Shown: positions 24,823-31,887, counted from the stretch's first letter. The stretch is DNA of 35,504 nucleotides from Lachnospiraceae bacterium UBA7050 (GCA_002493905.1 DLAJ01000022.1:3966-39469), one strand, 5' to 3'. Made by a program: numbers and translations. Notes: generated from the sequence alone by a model not told the origin.

Positions 24823-26661
24823 ATGAAGCTGGATATGTTCAAAAAAACGAAGAAGACGGCATCCAGAAAGAATGATGGAGGCCGCGGGGAAAAGCATCCG
24901 AGTGTGCCGCGGGGGCTGCTGCGCAAATGTAATAAATGCGGCAGCGCCATTATTGCGGAGGATGCGATTGCGGATTATTATATCTGTCCGAAATGCGGCG
25001 GATACTTTCGCGTGGATGCATACAGCAGGATTGCGCGTGTAGCCGATGAAGGCTCCTTTGAGGAATGGGATAACGGACTAGCCAACGGTAATCCGATGAG
25101 GTTTCGCGGGTATGAAGAGAAAGTAAAGGCGCTTCAGGAAAAGACGGGTCTTGACGAAGCGGTTGTTACGGGGAAAGCGCGTATTGACGGGCACAGGGTC
25201 GTGCTCGGCGTCTTAGACGGACGTTTTATGATGGCGAGCATGGGAGAAGTGGTTGGAGAGAAAATCGCCCGTGCAGTGGAACGAGCTGCAAAAGAGAGGC
25301 TTCCGGTTATCCTGTTTGCATGCTCGGGCGGTGCAAGAATGCAGGAGGGAATTATCTCTCTGATGCAGATGGCGAAAACCGCGGCGGCCTTAAAGCGTCA
25401 CAGCGACGAGGGACTTCTGTATATCAGCGTGCTTACCGATCCGACGACGGGCGGCGTAACAGCGAGCTTTGCGATGCTTGGAGACATTATTTTAGCGGAG
25501 CCGAAAGCGTTGATCGGATTCGCGGGACCGCGCGTGATTGAACAGACGATTGGTGAAAAACTGCCGAAAGGATTTCAGCGTGCGGAGTTTCTTCTTTCGC
25601 ATGGTTTTATTGACGGGATCGTGGAGCGTGATCAGCTGCGTGGTATGCTTGGGACGATTCTGGCGATGCATGAGAATGCGCGGAAGAATGATCAGCAGCG
25701 GATGTCTGAAGGGATGAAGCAGTCTGTCAGTGCGGCGCTGCATGAAAGCATGGGAGGAAGCGGAGAGATTCAGGCACGCAGCGCAGAGGAGCAGAGAGCG
25801 GACGGGGTTATGAAGACAGACAGATGCGGGCTGACAGATCAGAATGAGGCGCATGAACCGGAGATAAGCCCGCTGAAACAGAGGGATGCATGGGAGCGGG
25901 TACAGCTTTCGCGCAGGAATGACCGTCCGGTTGGAAGCGATTATATCTGCGCGCTGTTTGATGATTTTATGGAATTGCATGGCGACCGCTGTTTCGCGGA
26001 TGATAAGGCTGTGATCGGCGGCATTGCATTTTTTCACGGTAAGCCGGTGACAGTGATCGCACAGGCAAAAGGAAGTAATACGAAAGAAAATATTGAACGT
26101 CATTTTGGTATGCCGTCGCCGGAGGGATACCGGAAAGCGCTGCGGCTTATGAAGCAGGCAGAGAAATTTCACCGCCCGGTTATCTGCTTTGTTGATACGC
26201 CGGGAGCATTCTGCGGTTTGGAGGCTGAGGAACGCGGTCAGGGTGAGGCGATCGCGCGCAGTATTTATGAAATGTCGGCATTGAAGACGCCGGTTCTCTC
26301 TATTGTGATTGGCGAGGGCGGAAGCGGCGGTGCGCTTGCGATGGCGACTGCCGATGAAGTGTGGATGCTGGAAAATGCGGTCTATTCCATTCTTTCACCA
26401 GAGGGATTTGCGAGCATTCTCTGGAAGGACAGCAAAAGGGCGAAAGAGGCCGCGGCAGTCATGCGGCTGACTGCGGATGAACTGAAGGAGCAGGGGATTG
26501 TGGAGCTTGTGTTTGCGGAGCCCGATTCTTTCACGGCGGAATGTATGCAGGAAGTGGTGGAGCGCATCGATCAAGAGATGCTTCGTTTTTTGGCGCAGTA
26601 TGAGTCATACAGTGCAGAGGAACTTGCTGATCATAGATACGAACGGTTTCGCAAAATATAA
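24823..26661 (+). CDS. accDA: Fused acetyl-CoA carboxylase carboxyltransferase beta-alpha (AccD-AccA)
   Basis: One uninterrupted 612-residue ORF carries both carboxyltransferase subunits. Residues 30-285 are AccD, with a zinc ribbon (Cys36, Cys39, Cys55, Cys58), FACSGGARMQEG, DPTTGGVTASFA and GFAGPRVIEQTI. A hydrophilic ~65-residue linker rich in E, Q, S and R follows. Residues of about 350-605 are AccA, with RPVGSDYICALFDDFMELHGDR, QAKGSNTKENIERHFGMPSPEG, DTPGAFCGLEAEERGQGEAIA and GEGGSGGALAMATADEVWMLENAVYSILSPEG. It transfers CO2 from carboxybiotin to acetyl-CoA. The two chains are usually separate genes; here the stoichiometry is fixed. ATG 24823 is preferred over GTG 24811, with GGTGAGG upstream. 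It is the last gene of the operon. Confidence 0.95.
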   Translation: MKLDMFKKTKKTASRKNDGGRGEKHPSVPRGLLRKCNKCGSAIIAEDAIADYYICPKCGGYFRVDAYSRIARVADEGSFEEWDNGLANGNPMRFRGYEEKVKALQEKTGLDEAVVTGKARIDGHRVVLGVLDGRFMMASMGEVVGEKIARAVERAAKERLPVILFACSGGARMQEGIISLMQMAKTAAALKRHSDEGLLYISVLTDPTTGGVTASFAMLGDIILAEPKALIGFAGPRVIEQTIGEKLPKGFQRAEFLLSHGFIDGIVERDQLRGMLGTILAMHENARKNDQQRMSEGMKQSVSAALHESMGGSGEIQARSAEEQRADGVMKTDRCGLTDQNEAHEPEISPLKQRDAWERVQLSRRNDRPVGSDYICALFDDFMELHGDRCFADDKAVIGGIAFFHGKPVTVIAQAKGSNTKENIERHFGMPSPEGYRKALRLMKQAEKFHRPVICFVDTPGAFCGLEAEERGQGEAIARSIYEMSALKTPVLSIVIGEGGSGGALAMATADEVWMLENAVYSILSPEGFASILWKDSKRAKEAAAVMRLTADELKEQGIVELVFAEPDSFTAECMQEVVERIDQEMLRFLAQYESYSAEELADHRYERFRKI

Positions 26662-26707
26662 AAAAGAGCACTTTGCGTCTACAGAGGGCGGGAAGTGTTC
26701 TTTTTTT
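26662..26707 (+). terminator. Terminator of the fab/acc operon, probably bidirectional
   Basis: AAAAGAGCACTT (26662-26673) pairs with AAGTGTTCTTTT (26693-26704), 12 bp with one G-U, followed by T's to 26707. The flanking A-run also gives a T-run on the minus strand for the convergent PPOX gene. Confidence 0.9.
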
Positions 26708-26721
26708 ATGAACGGAAAATA

Positions 26722-26749
26722 TTCTGCATGAAGTTTTCTGCATGAAGTT
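26722..26749. repeat. 14-bp tandem duplication
   Basis: TTCTGCATGAAGTT occurs twice in exact tandem (26722-26735 and 26736-26749) between the terminator and the convergent gene end. This is likely slippage. Confidence 0.9.
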
Positions 26750-26786
26750 TTACTGAAGCGAAGCTTTCTCAAAGGTCTCAAAAGTT

Positions 26787-27215
26787 CTATAGATCCGCCA
26801 TCTGAAAGCTTTCCGTTTTCAAGTCGCAGTAATGCCTGCCCTTTTCGGCGGTAAATCTCAATACACAGTAGTCGGGGTCGGTAACGCCCTGTTTATAAAA
26901 CATGGTATCACCGGTCCGCCAGATTTCCTGCTTGATCTCAGTGTCTGTGAGAACTTCCATCGTGCCGGTCAGCATGATGCCTTCGTACCGGAAGCGCCCT
27001 CTTTGATAAAAGTAGATACTTGCCTTTGGATTGTTTCGATACTGCTGGGTGCGCATAGCAGAGGTATTTGTCGAAAAGTAAAAGCAGTTACCGTCAATTT
27101 TACGCGGCGCGAGCATTGCTTTCATATTCGGAAAACCGTCCTGATCTACGGAAGCGATAAAGGCGGTTTTTTGTTTTTCAATAAACTCCATGATATGTGT
27201 CCGTGTAGATTTCAT
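26787..27215 (-). CDS. Pyridoxamine-5'-phosphate-oxidase-fold flavoprotein
   Basis: The 142-residue split-barrel protein has TAFIASVDQDGFPNMKAMLAPRKIDGNCFYFSTNTSAMRTQQYRNNPKASIYFYQRGRFRYEGIMLTGTMEVL, the usual layout of small PPOX-family FMN or F420 proteins of the general-stress-protein-26 type. The substrate is unknown; such proteins often reduce or sequester flavin. ATG at 27215 follows GGGAGG. It lies after the ferredoxin terminator, so it is probably its own unit. It should not be read as a true PdxH, which is longer and has extra conserved segments. Confidence 0.85.
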   Translation of the reverse strand: MKSTRTHIMEFIEKQKTAFIASVDQDGFPNMKAMLAPRKIDGNCFYFSTNTSAMRTQQYRNNPKASIYFYQRGRFRYEGIMLTGTMEVLTDTEIKQEIWRTGDTMFYKQGVTDPDYCVLRFTAEKGRHYCDLKTESFQMADL

Positions 27216-27255
27216 GGGGGACCTCCCTGTATAAATGGCATGTTATTGATAAATA

Positions 27256-27302
27256 AAAAAGTTAAGGGACACTTCCTTATGTGAAGTGTCCCTTAACTTT
27301 TT
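27256..27302 (-). terminator. Bidirectional terminator after the ferredoxin gene
   Basis: A 20-bp perfect stem (27256-27275 with 27283-27302) has a 7-nt loop and A/T-runs on both sides. It starts within the ferredoxin stop codon region. Confidence 0.95.
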
Positions 27303-27471
27303 AACCTTCAGAGATTGCGCCGACCGGGCAGCCGCCTTCACATGCGCCGCAGTCAATGCATTTATCCGGATCAACTTCAAATTTGCCGTCTCCCATTGAA
27401 ATTGCGCCGACCGGGCAGGTTGCTTCGCAGGCACCACATGCTACACAAGCATCGCTGATTACTCTTGCCAT
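27301..27471 (-). CDS. 2[4Fe-4S] ferredoxin
   Basis: This 56-residue clostridial-type ferredoxin has two CxxCxxCxxxCP motifs: Cys9, 12, 15, 19 and Cys38, 41, 44, 48. The two halves are near-repeats (CPVGAIS in each). It carries low-potential electrons. The start at 27471 (MARVISDACVACG) is preferred over the frame start at 27489 because AAGGAGG lies between them. It lies downstream of pflA but with its own promoter candidate. It could supply the electron that PflA needs, an inference from proximity only. Confidence 0.95.
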   Translation of the reverse strand: MARVISDACVACGACEATCPVGAISMGDGKFEVDPDKCIDCGACEGGCPVGAISEG

Positions 27472-27543
27472 AATAAAATCCTCCTTCATACTTGGTAAAG
27501 ATAAGCTGGGAACGAAGAAACCAGTTCCTTTTCACATGATATT

Positions 27544-27572
27544 ATTCTAATACAAAAGGGAGTCAGTGACAA
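27544..27572 (-). promoter_or_regulatory. Promoter for the ferredoxin gene
   Basis: On the minus strand TTGTCA (27572-27567), a 17-bp spacer and TAGAAT (27549-27544) fit a vegetative promoter, about 70 nt before the ferredoxin start. Confidence 0.5.
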
Positions 27573-27609
27573 GCACAAATATACGGAAAAATAAAAAACA
27601 TAAATTGGT

Positions 27610-27638
27610 AAAAATGCAGTCCTGTACCAGTCAGGCTG
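27610..27638 (-). terminator. Weak terminator after pflA
   Basis: On the minus strand CAGCCTG and CAGGACTG (27638-27617) form a bulged stem followed by a T5 run (27614-27610). It is 8 nt beyond the pflA stop. Confidence 0.45.
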
Positions 27639-27645
27639 AATAATT

Positions 27646-28404
27646 CTAATTTCCTGCCAATTCCGCACGGCGTTTTTTAATACCGTCCAAAATATGCTGT
27701 TTACATTCGATTGCTTTTTCCTTCGACATGGCGGGAACATCTTTTAGTTTATAATCCATGCCGAGTTTGTCATATTTGACTTTTCCCATTGTGTGATAGG
27801 GCAGCACGTCAAGCGCTTTTAAGTTTGACAGCCCCCCGATAAAATATCCCAGCTGGAACAGATATTTTGGATCATCCGTAATGCCCGGCACCACAACATG
27901 GCGGATCCACATATCTACATGATGGTCGGAGAGATATTGTGCATAAGCCAGAATTCCGTCGTTAGGCTGGGAAGTCAGTTCTTTGTGCTTTTCGGGATCG
28001 ATATGCTTGATGTCAAGCATGACGAGATCGGTTAACGGTACGAGACGATCCATTTTCTCAACAAAAGCGGCGTTATCCGGCTTAAATGCAATGCCTGAAG
28101 AATCAAGGCATGTATGGATGTTTCTCTTTTTGCATTCGGAAAAAAGCTCAATTAAAAAATCGGGCTGCATGAGCGGTTCACCGCCGGTTACAGTAATGCC
28201 GCCTTTGGTATAGAAGCTTCTGTTGCGCTCATATTGCTCAAGAATTTCCGAAACCTCCATGATGGTGCCGCCCGTCATGGGCCATGTATCGGGGTTGTGG
28301 CAGTATGCACAGCGCATAGGACAGCCCTGCACAAATACAACGAATCTGGTGCCCGGACCGTCAACGGTTCCAAAGGACTCCAGCGAATGGATTCTTCCGC
28401 TCAT
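27646..28404 (-). CDS. pflA: Pyruvate formate-lyase activating enzyme (radical SAM)
   Basis: The product is 252 residues with the radical-SAM cluster motif Cys28-x3-Cys32-x2-Cys35 (GCPMRCAYCHNPDTW) and GIHSLESFGTVDGPGTRFVVF-like PFL-AE features (here GRIHSLESFGTVDGPG). TVTGGEPLMQ, LDSSG and VMLDIKHIDPEKH are also present. It uses SAM and a reduced [4Fe-4S] cluster to generate the glycyl radical in pyruvate formate-lyase. Its length matches PflA (about 246) and it lacks the extra ferredoxin insert of other glycyl-radical activases. In this genome its target loop is on the separate 80-residue protein encoded upstream, not on the large PFL chain. Confidence 0.95.
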   Translation of the reverse strand: MSGRIHSLESFGTVDGPGTRFVVFVQGCPMRCAYCHNPDTWPMTGGTIMEVSEILEQYERNRSFYTKGGITVTGGEPLMQPDFLIELFSECKKRNIHTCLDSSGIAFKPDNAAFVEKMDRLVPLTDLVMLDIKHIDPEKHKELTSQPNDGILAYAQYLSDHHVDMWIRHVVVPGITDDPKYLFQLGYFIGGLSNLKALDVLPYHTMGKVKYDKLGMDYKLKDVPAMSKEKAIECKQHILDGIKKRRAELAGN

Positions 28405-28494
28405 AGTTTGTTCCTTTCTTGAAAAATACCGGAGAAACCGGTTACCGTAGAGCTTTTGAAAAATGGCGGTAAGGGATATCCCCGAAAATTTTTT

Positions 28495-28523
28495 AGAACC
28501 CGAGGAGGGTATCCCCGGGTTCT
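28495..28523. other. Hairpin in the leader of pflA
   Basis: AGAACCCG (28495-28502) pairs with CGGGTTCT (28516-28523), with GGG/CCC inside. There is no good T-tract on either strand. It lies between the palindrome array and pflA. Confidence 0.5.
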
Positions 28524-28582
28524 TTCGTGTAACTGTATACTTGCCTTCTGATAATAATTGAGGAAATTGCCTGCCCTCAGAA

Positions 28583-28793
28583 GAACGCTTTGCGTTTCAG
28601 AAGAAATGCTTTCGGCATTTCTTCGAAAGACTTTCCTCAACCCGAAAGAACGCTTTGCGTTCTAGAAGAAATGCCTTCGGCATTTCTTCGAAAGACTTTC
28701 GCTTACGTGAAAGTCTTTTTTATGCTATAGGAAATTCCTCCGATTCCAGAAGAATCGCAAAGCGATTCTTCGAAAGAGTGCTTCGCACTCTTT
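28583..28793. repeat. Array of seven short palindromes with an internal 65-bp direct duplication
   Basis: Hairpins with loops of 3-8 nt occupy 28583-28597, 28600-28624, 28647-28663, 28665-28689, 28691-28718, 28749-28771 and 28773-28793. Stems are of the form GAA-N-GC / GC-N-TTC, mostly with TTT, TTC or AAA loops, separated by CGAAAGA-like spacers. Bases 28583-28635 recur at 28648-28700 with three mismatches. The last palindrome abuts the stop codon of the glycyl-radical gene, and two of the hairpins have T-runs on the plus strand only. The array lies between the glycyl-radical gene and pflA and could terminate, process or stabilise the transcript. Confidence 0.85.
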
Positions 28794-28794
28794 T

Positions 28795-29037
28795 TTAGAT
28801 AGCTTCGTGGAAGGTACGGGAGATAACGTCAGCCTGCTGTTCCGGTGTGAGCTTAATAAAGTTTACTGCATAGCCGGAAACACGGATCGTAAGCTGCGGA
28901 TAATTCTCGGGATGCTTCTGTGCATCAAGAAGCGTATCTCTGTTTAAGACATTGACATTTAAGTGATGTCCGCCTTTTGTTGCGTAGCCATCTAATAAGT
29001 TTACTAAGTTATCTACCTGTGCATTGCTCTGTGCCAT
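28795..29037 (-). CDS. Stand-alone glycyl-radical domain protein (PFL C-terminal domain, GrcA-like)
   Basis: The 80-residue product aligns along its whole length with the last ~75 residues of standard pyruvate formate-lyase: DNLVNLLDGYATKGGHHLNVNV, LLDAQKHPENYPQLTIRVSGYAVNFIKLTPEQQADVISRTF. Gly55 in RVSGYAV is the residue that carries the radical. Stand-alone proteins of this kind (E. coli GrcA/YfiD) can replace a damaged PFL C-terminus. Here the large PFL chain has no such domain, so this protein is probably an essential second subunit. AAGGAGGATATTACC precedes ATG 29037. It lies 97 bp after the 65-residue ORF, and pflA follows the palindrome array. Confidence 0.9.
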   Translation of the reverse strand: MAQSNAQVDNLVNLLDGYATKGGHHLNVNVLNRDTLLDAQKHPENYPQLTIRVSGYAVNFIKLTPEQQADVISRTFHEAI

Positions 29038-29134
29038 GGTAATATCCTCCTTGAATCAAAAATTTTCACTTAGCGAAAGCAGTGTGTAAACATAGTCTTT
29101 ATGCATCTGCCAAATATATGCAGTGCGCTGCAGC

Positions 29135-29332
29135 TTAACGGTCCATACCTTCCTGCATGGTCGGGATACTGCATGCAAATGCGTTTTTGGAACAGTCAAC
29201 ACAGCCCATCGTTTCTACAGTCGCTGCCTCGCCGCTGGTTTCGTCCACATCGACATTCACATGCCCGACGCCGTTTTTCATTCCGGCGTCGAGCTGTGCG
29301 ATAAGATTATCAATCATCTGATCTTCATTCAT
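29135..29332 (-). CDS. Small Cys-rich protein related to the N-terminal half of the PFL glycyl-radical domain
   Basis: The product is 65 residues from ATG 29332. GAGGA lies upstream, and the gene starts 19 bp after the pfl core stop; a TTG at 29347 is in frame but less likely. Residues 7-30 (IDNLIAQLDAGMKNGVGHVNVDVD) resemble residues 9-31 of the adjacent glycyl-radical protein (VDNLVNLLDGYATKGGHHLNVNV). The RVSGYAV loop is absent. The chain instead ends with Cys44-x2-Cys47-x6-Cys54 (CVDCSKNAFAC). It therefore cannot hold the glycyl radical but may occupy the same place on the core. The Cys set could bind metal or form a redox switch. I know of no assigned function. Confidence 0.75.
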   Translation of the reverse strand: MNEDQMIDNLIAQLDAGMKNGVGHVNVDVDETSGEAATVETMGCVDCSKNAFACSIPTMQEGMDR

Positions 29333-29351
29333 TGCGCTATTCCTCAATGGA

Positions 29352-31391
29352 TCACTTATTCAGGTCAAGTTCAATGTCGCCTGCAAATACCTGATCTTCT
29401 TTTCCAAGCGCGCCCGGGATGATCGTAAACGTATTGGAAATACCATCCTGTGCGTCGTTGAACGGAAGCTTGGATACAGAAGAAAGGGAAGCGACTGCAC
29501 CATGTGTATCGCGTCCGTGCATCGGGTTTGCGCCCGGAGCAAACGGCTGGCCCTTTCTACGTCCGTCCGGAGTATTACCGGTTGCCTTACCGTAAGTTAC
29601 GTTGGACGTGATCGTAAGGATGGAGGTTGTAGGAATACCGTTTCTGTAGGTGTGATGTCTTCTGACAGCCGTCATAAACGTGTGAACAGCCCACTGTGCG
29701 ATCTCGTCTACGCGGTCGTCGTCGTTGCCGTATTTCGGGAATTCGCCGGTTGTCTTAAAGTCAACGATGATACCGTCCTCGTCGCGGATCGGCTCAACTT
29801 TCGCATACTTGATTGCGGAAAGGGAGTCAGCCACGATGGAAAGACCTGCAACACCGGTTGCGAAGTAGCGCTTGACATCTCTGTCATGAAGAGCCATTTC
29901 TGCTCTCTCATAGCAGTATTTATCATGCATATAATGGATAATGTTCAGTGTGTTGACATATACGTCAGCCTGCCACTCCATCATATCAACAAACTTGCTT
30001 ACGACATCATCATAATCAAGAACATCACCGGTTACAGGGCGATACTTCGGACCAACCTGTTTCTTGGTCACTTCATCCACGCCGCCGTTTAATGCGTAAA
30101 GCAGACATTTTGCAAGGTTTGCACGTGCGCCGAAGAACTGCATTTCTTTACCGATAACCATGGAAGATACGCAGCATGCAATACCGTAATCATCGCCGTG
30201 AACAACTCTCATCAAGTCATCGTTCTCGTACTGAATGGAGGATGTCTTAATGGACATCTTTGCACAGTACTTCTTCCAGCTCTCAGGAAGTCTTGTGGAC
30301 CAGAGAACTGTCAGGTTCGGCTCGGGAGAAGGTCCTAAGTTCTCCAGCGTATGCAGATAACGGAAGCTCATCTTTGTTACCATGTGGCGTCCGTCAATGC
30401 CGACACCGCCAAGGGACTCAGTTACCCATACCGGATCGCCTGCGAAAATCTGGTTGTATTCCGGTGTACGCGCGAACTTTACGCAGCGCAGCTTCATAAT
30501 GAAGTGGTCAACGAATTCCTGAATCTGCTCCTCGGTAAAGGTGCCGTTCTTAAGGTCTCTCTGTGCGTAGCAGTCAAGGAAGGTTGACGTACGTCCGAGG
30601 GACATTGCGGCGCCGTTCTGCTCTTTTACGGAGCAGAGATAACCGAAGTAAGTCCACTGAATTGCCTCCTGTACATTGGCAGCCGGCTTGGAAATATCAC
30701 AGCCGTAGGAAGCAGCCATTTCTTTCATCATTTTTAATGCGGTCATCTGCTCGGAAATCTCTTCACGGAGACGGATGACGTCATCGGTCATCACGCGGCC
30801 TGTGGAATCCTTCTGAGCCTGCTTATCCTCGATCAGTCTGTCGATACCGTAGAGTGCGACACGTCTGTAATCTCCGATGATACGTCCACGTCCGTAAGCA
30901 TCCGGAAGACCTGTGATGATATGAGCGGAACGGCATGCTCTCATCTCCTGGTTGTATGCATCGAAGCAGCCTGCATTGTGTGTCTTTCTATGAGTAGAGA
31001 AGAACTCGGAAATTTCAGGGTCTACTTCATATCCGTTGTCGGAGCAGGCTTTTTCTGCCATACGGATACCGCCGTAAGGCTGTAAGGAGCGCTTGAACGG
31101 CTTATCGGTCTGGAAGCCTACGATCGTCTCCTTATTTTTGTCAAGATAGCCGGGACCGTGGGAAGTGATCGTGGATACAACCTTGGTATCCATATCAAGA
31201 ACGCCGCCTGCTGCGCGCTCCTTGTCCTGAAGATCACGAACCATTGCCCATAAGTCGTTGGTGTTCTGCGTAGGTCCTGCAAGGAAGGACTCGTCCCCGT
31301 CATACGGCGTGTAATTTCTCTGGATGAAATCACGCACATTGATCTCTTTGTCCCATTTGCCGCCTACAAAATCGTTCCATTCTGGTCTCAT
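29352..31391 (-). CDS. pflB: Pyruvate formate-lyase catalytic core lacking the glycyl-radical domain
   Basis: The product is 679 residues and has the PFL barrel: WNDFVGGKWDKEINVRDFIQRNYTPYDGDESFLAGPT, the catalytic pair Cys406-Cys407 (YGIACCVSSM), and PGANPMHGRDTHGAVASLSSVSKLPFNDAQDGISNTFTIIPGALGKEDQV. A standard PFL continues for ~75 residues with the LDGY...RVSGYAV domain; this chain stops cleanly after ELDLNK (TGA), before that domain. PFL converts pyruvate and CoA to acetyl-CoA and formate under anaerobic conditions. TAGGAGG precedes ATG 31391, with a strong promoter at 31471-31500. The break is not a simple frameshift, since two separate genes with their own ribosome binding sites follow. 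Confidence 0.93.
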   Translation of the reverse strand: MRPEWNDFVGGKWDKEINVRDFIQRNYTPYDGDESFLAGPTQNTNDLWAMVRDLQDKERAAGGVLDMDTKVVSTITSHGPGYLDKNKETIVGFQTDKPFKRSLQPYGGIRMAEKACSDNGYEVDPEISEFFSTHRKTHNAGCFDAYNQEMRACRSAHIITGLPDAYGRGRIIGDYRRVALYGIDRLIEDKQAQKDSTGRVMTDDVIRLREEISEQMTALKMMKEMAASYGCDISKPAANVQEAIQWTYFGYLCSVKEQNGAAMSLGRTSTFLDCYAQRDLKNGTFTEEQIQEFVDHFIMKLRCVKFARTPEYNQIFAGDPVWVTESLGGVGIDGRHMVTKMSFRYLHTLENLGPSPEPNLTVLWSTRLPESWKKYCAKMSIKTSSIQYENDDLMRVVHGDDYGIACCVSSMVIGKEMQFFGARANLAKCLLYALNGGVDEVTKKQVGPKYRPVTGDVLDYDDVVSKFVDMMEWQADVYVNTLNIIHYMHDKYCYERAEMALHDRDVKRYFATGVAGLSIVADSLSAIKYAKVEPIRDEDGIIVDFKTTGEFPKYGNDDDRVDEIAQWAVHTFMTAVRRHHTYRNGIPTTSILTITSNVTYGKATGNTPDGRRKGQPFAPGANPMHGRDTHGAVASLSSVSKLPFNDAQDGISNTFTIIPGALGKEDQVFAGDIELDLNK

Positions 31392-31419
31392 TTGAAATGC
31401 CTCCTATAAAAAATTTTAT

Positions 31420-31455
31420 ACGGTTAAAAACCGTTAGTTACGCATAAAAATATGC
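31420..31455 (-). other. Two small hairpins in the pfl leader
   Basis: ACGGTT/AACCGT (31420-31434, AAA loop) and GCATA/TATGC (31442-31455) form two neighbouring hairpins between the pfl promoter and its ribosome binding site. They may stabilise the mRNA 5' end. Confidence 0.5.
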
Positions 31456-31470
31456 TTTCGATACACCATA

Positions 31471-31500
31471 ATTATAGGTTAGATTTCATAGGAGAGTCAA
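31471..31500 (-). promoter_or_regulatory. Promoter of the split pfl operon
   Basis: On the minus strand TTGACT (31500-31495), an 18-bp spacer and a perfect TATAAT (31476-31471) form a strong promoter about 80 nt before the pfl start. Confidence 0.75.
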
Positions 31501-31551
31501 GAGAAGCAATGTACTTTTTCGAGTACATGAATAAAATTTTCATGGAAAAAA

Positions 31552-31581
31552 TTGTGAAATTTGTGCAAGCTGTGTTAAGAT
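31552..31581 (+). promoter_or_regulatory. Promoter of the DUF1858 gene, with a partial Rex-like half site
   Basis: TTGTGA (31552-31557), 18 bp and TAAGAT (31576-31581) with an upstream TG form a divergent promoter. TTGTGAAAT at 31552-31560 resembles a half site of the NADH-responsive Rex repressor, but the second half (TTGTGCAA) is not in the inverted orientation, so Rex control is only a possibility. Confidence 0.45.
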
Positions 31582-31623
31582 AGAAACGCGGCAGAAAGAT
31601 GATTGGAAAAAGGAGGCATAGAA

Positions 31624-31815
31624 ATGGCACAGTTTACGAAGGATATGACAATTGGCGAAATGCTGCAGATCAATCCTGCAGTTGCACCGGTTCTGATGGA
31701 AGCGGGAATGCATTGTCTCGGCTGTCCGTCCGCACAGGGCGAATCTTTGGAGGAAGCAGCGCTGGTTCATGGCATTGATGTGGATGAGCTGATGGATAAG
31801 CTTGCGGAGTTATAA
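31624..31815 (+). CDS. DUF1858 small redox-disulfide protein
   Basis: The product is 63 residues and contains MTIGEMLQINPAVAPVLMEAGMHCLGCPSAQGESLEEAALVHGID, the signature of DUF1858 (hybrid-cluster-protein-associated redox disulfide domain). Cys31 and Cys34 form a CxxC pair that may be redox active or bind metal. ATG 31624 follows AAAGGAGGC. It is divergent from the pfl operon, sharing a ~230-bp intergenic region with it, and has its own terminator downstream. The partner protein is not evident in the window. Confidence 0.9.
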   Translation: MAQFTKDMTIGEMLQINPAVAPVLMEAGMHCLGCPSAQGESLEEAALVHGIDVDELMDKLAEL

Positions 31816-31887
31816 AAACGGACACACATGCTGAGGGAGACCGTCAAGGCAGCCTTTGCCGGACTTCAGCTTTCGGTTTATGGAACC

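Noticed and set aside
23395..24897. 500-residue open frame on the minus strand opposite accC
   Set aside because: It is entirely antisense to a clear biotin carboxylase gene, has no protein-like domain pattern, and is explained by codon bias of accC.
28583..28793. CRISPR array
   Set aside because: The repeats are self-complementary hairpins of different sequence with almost no spacers, and no cas gene is present.
29135..31391. PFL gene broken by a simple frameshift
   Set aside because: The core ends with its own stop, each following ORF has its own ribosome binding site, and the intervening ORF has a different, Cys-rich C-terminus, so no single frameshift restores a normal PFL.
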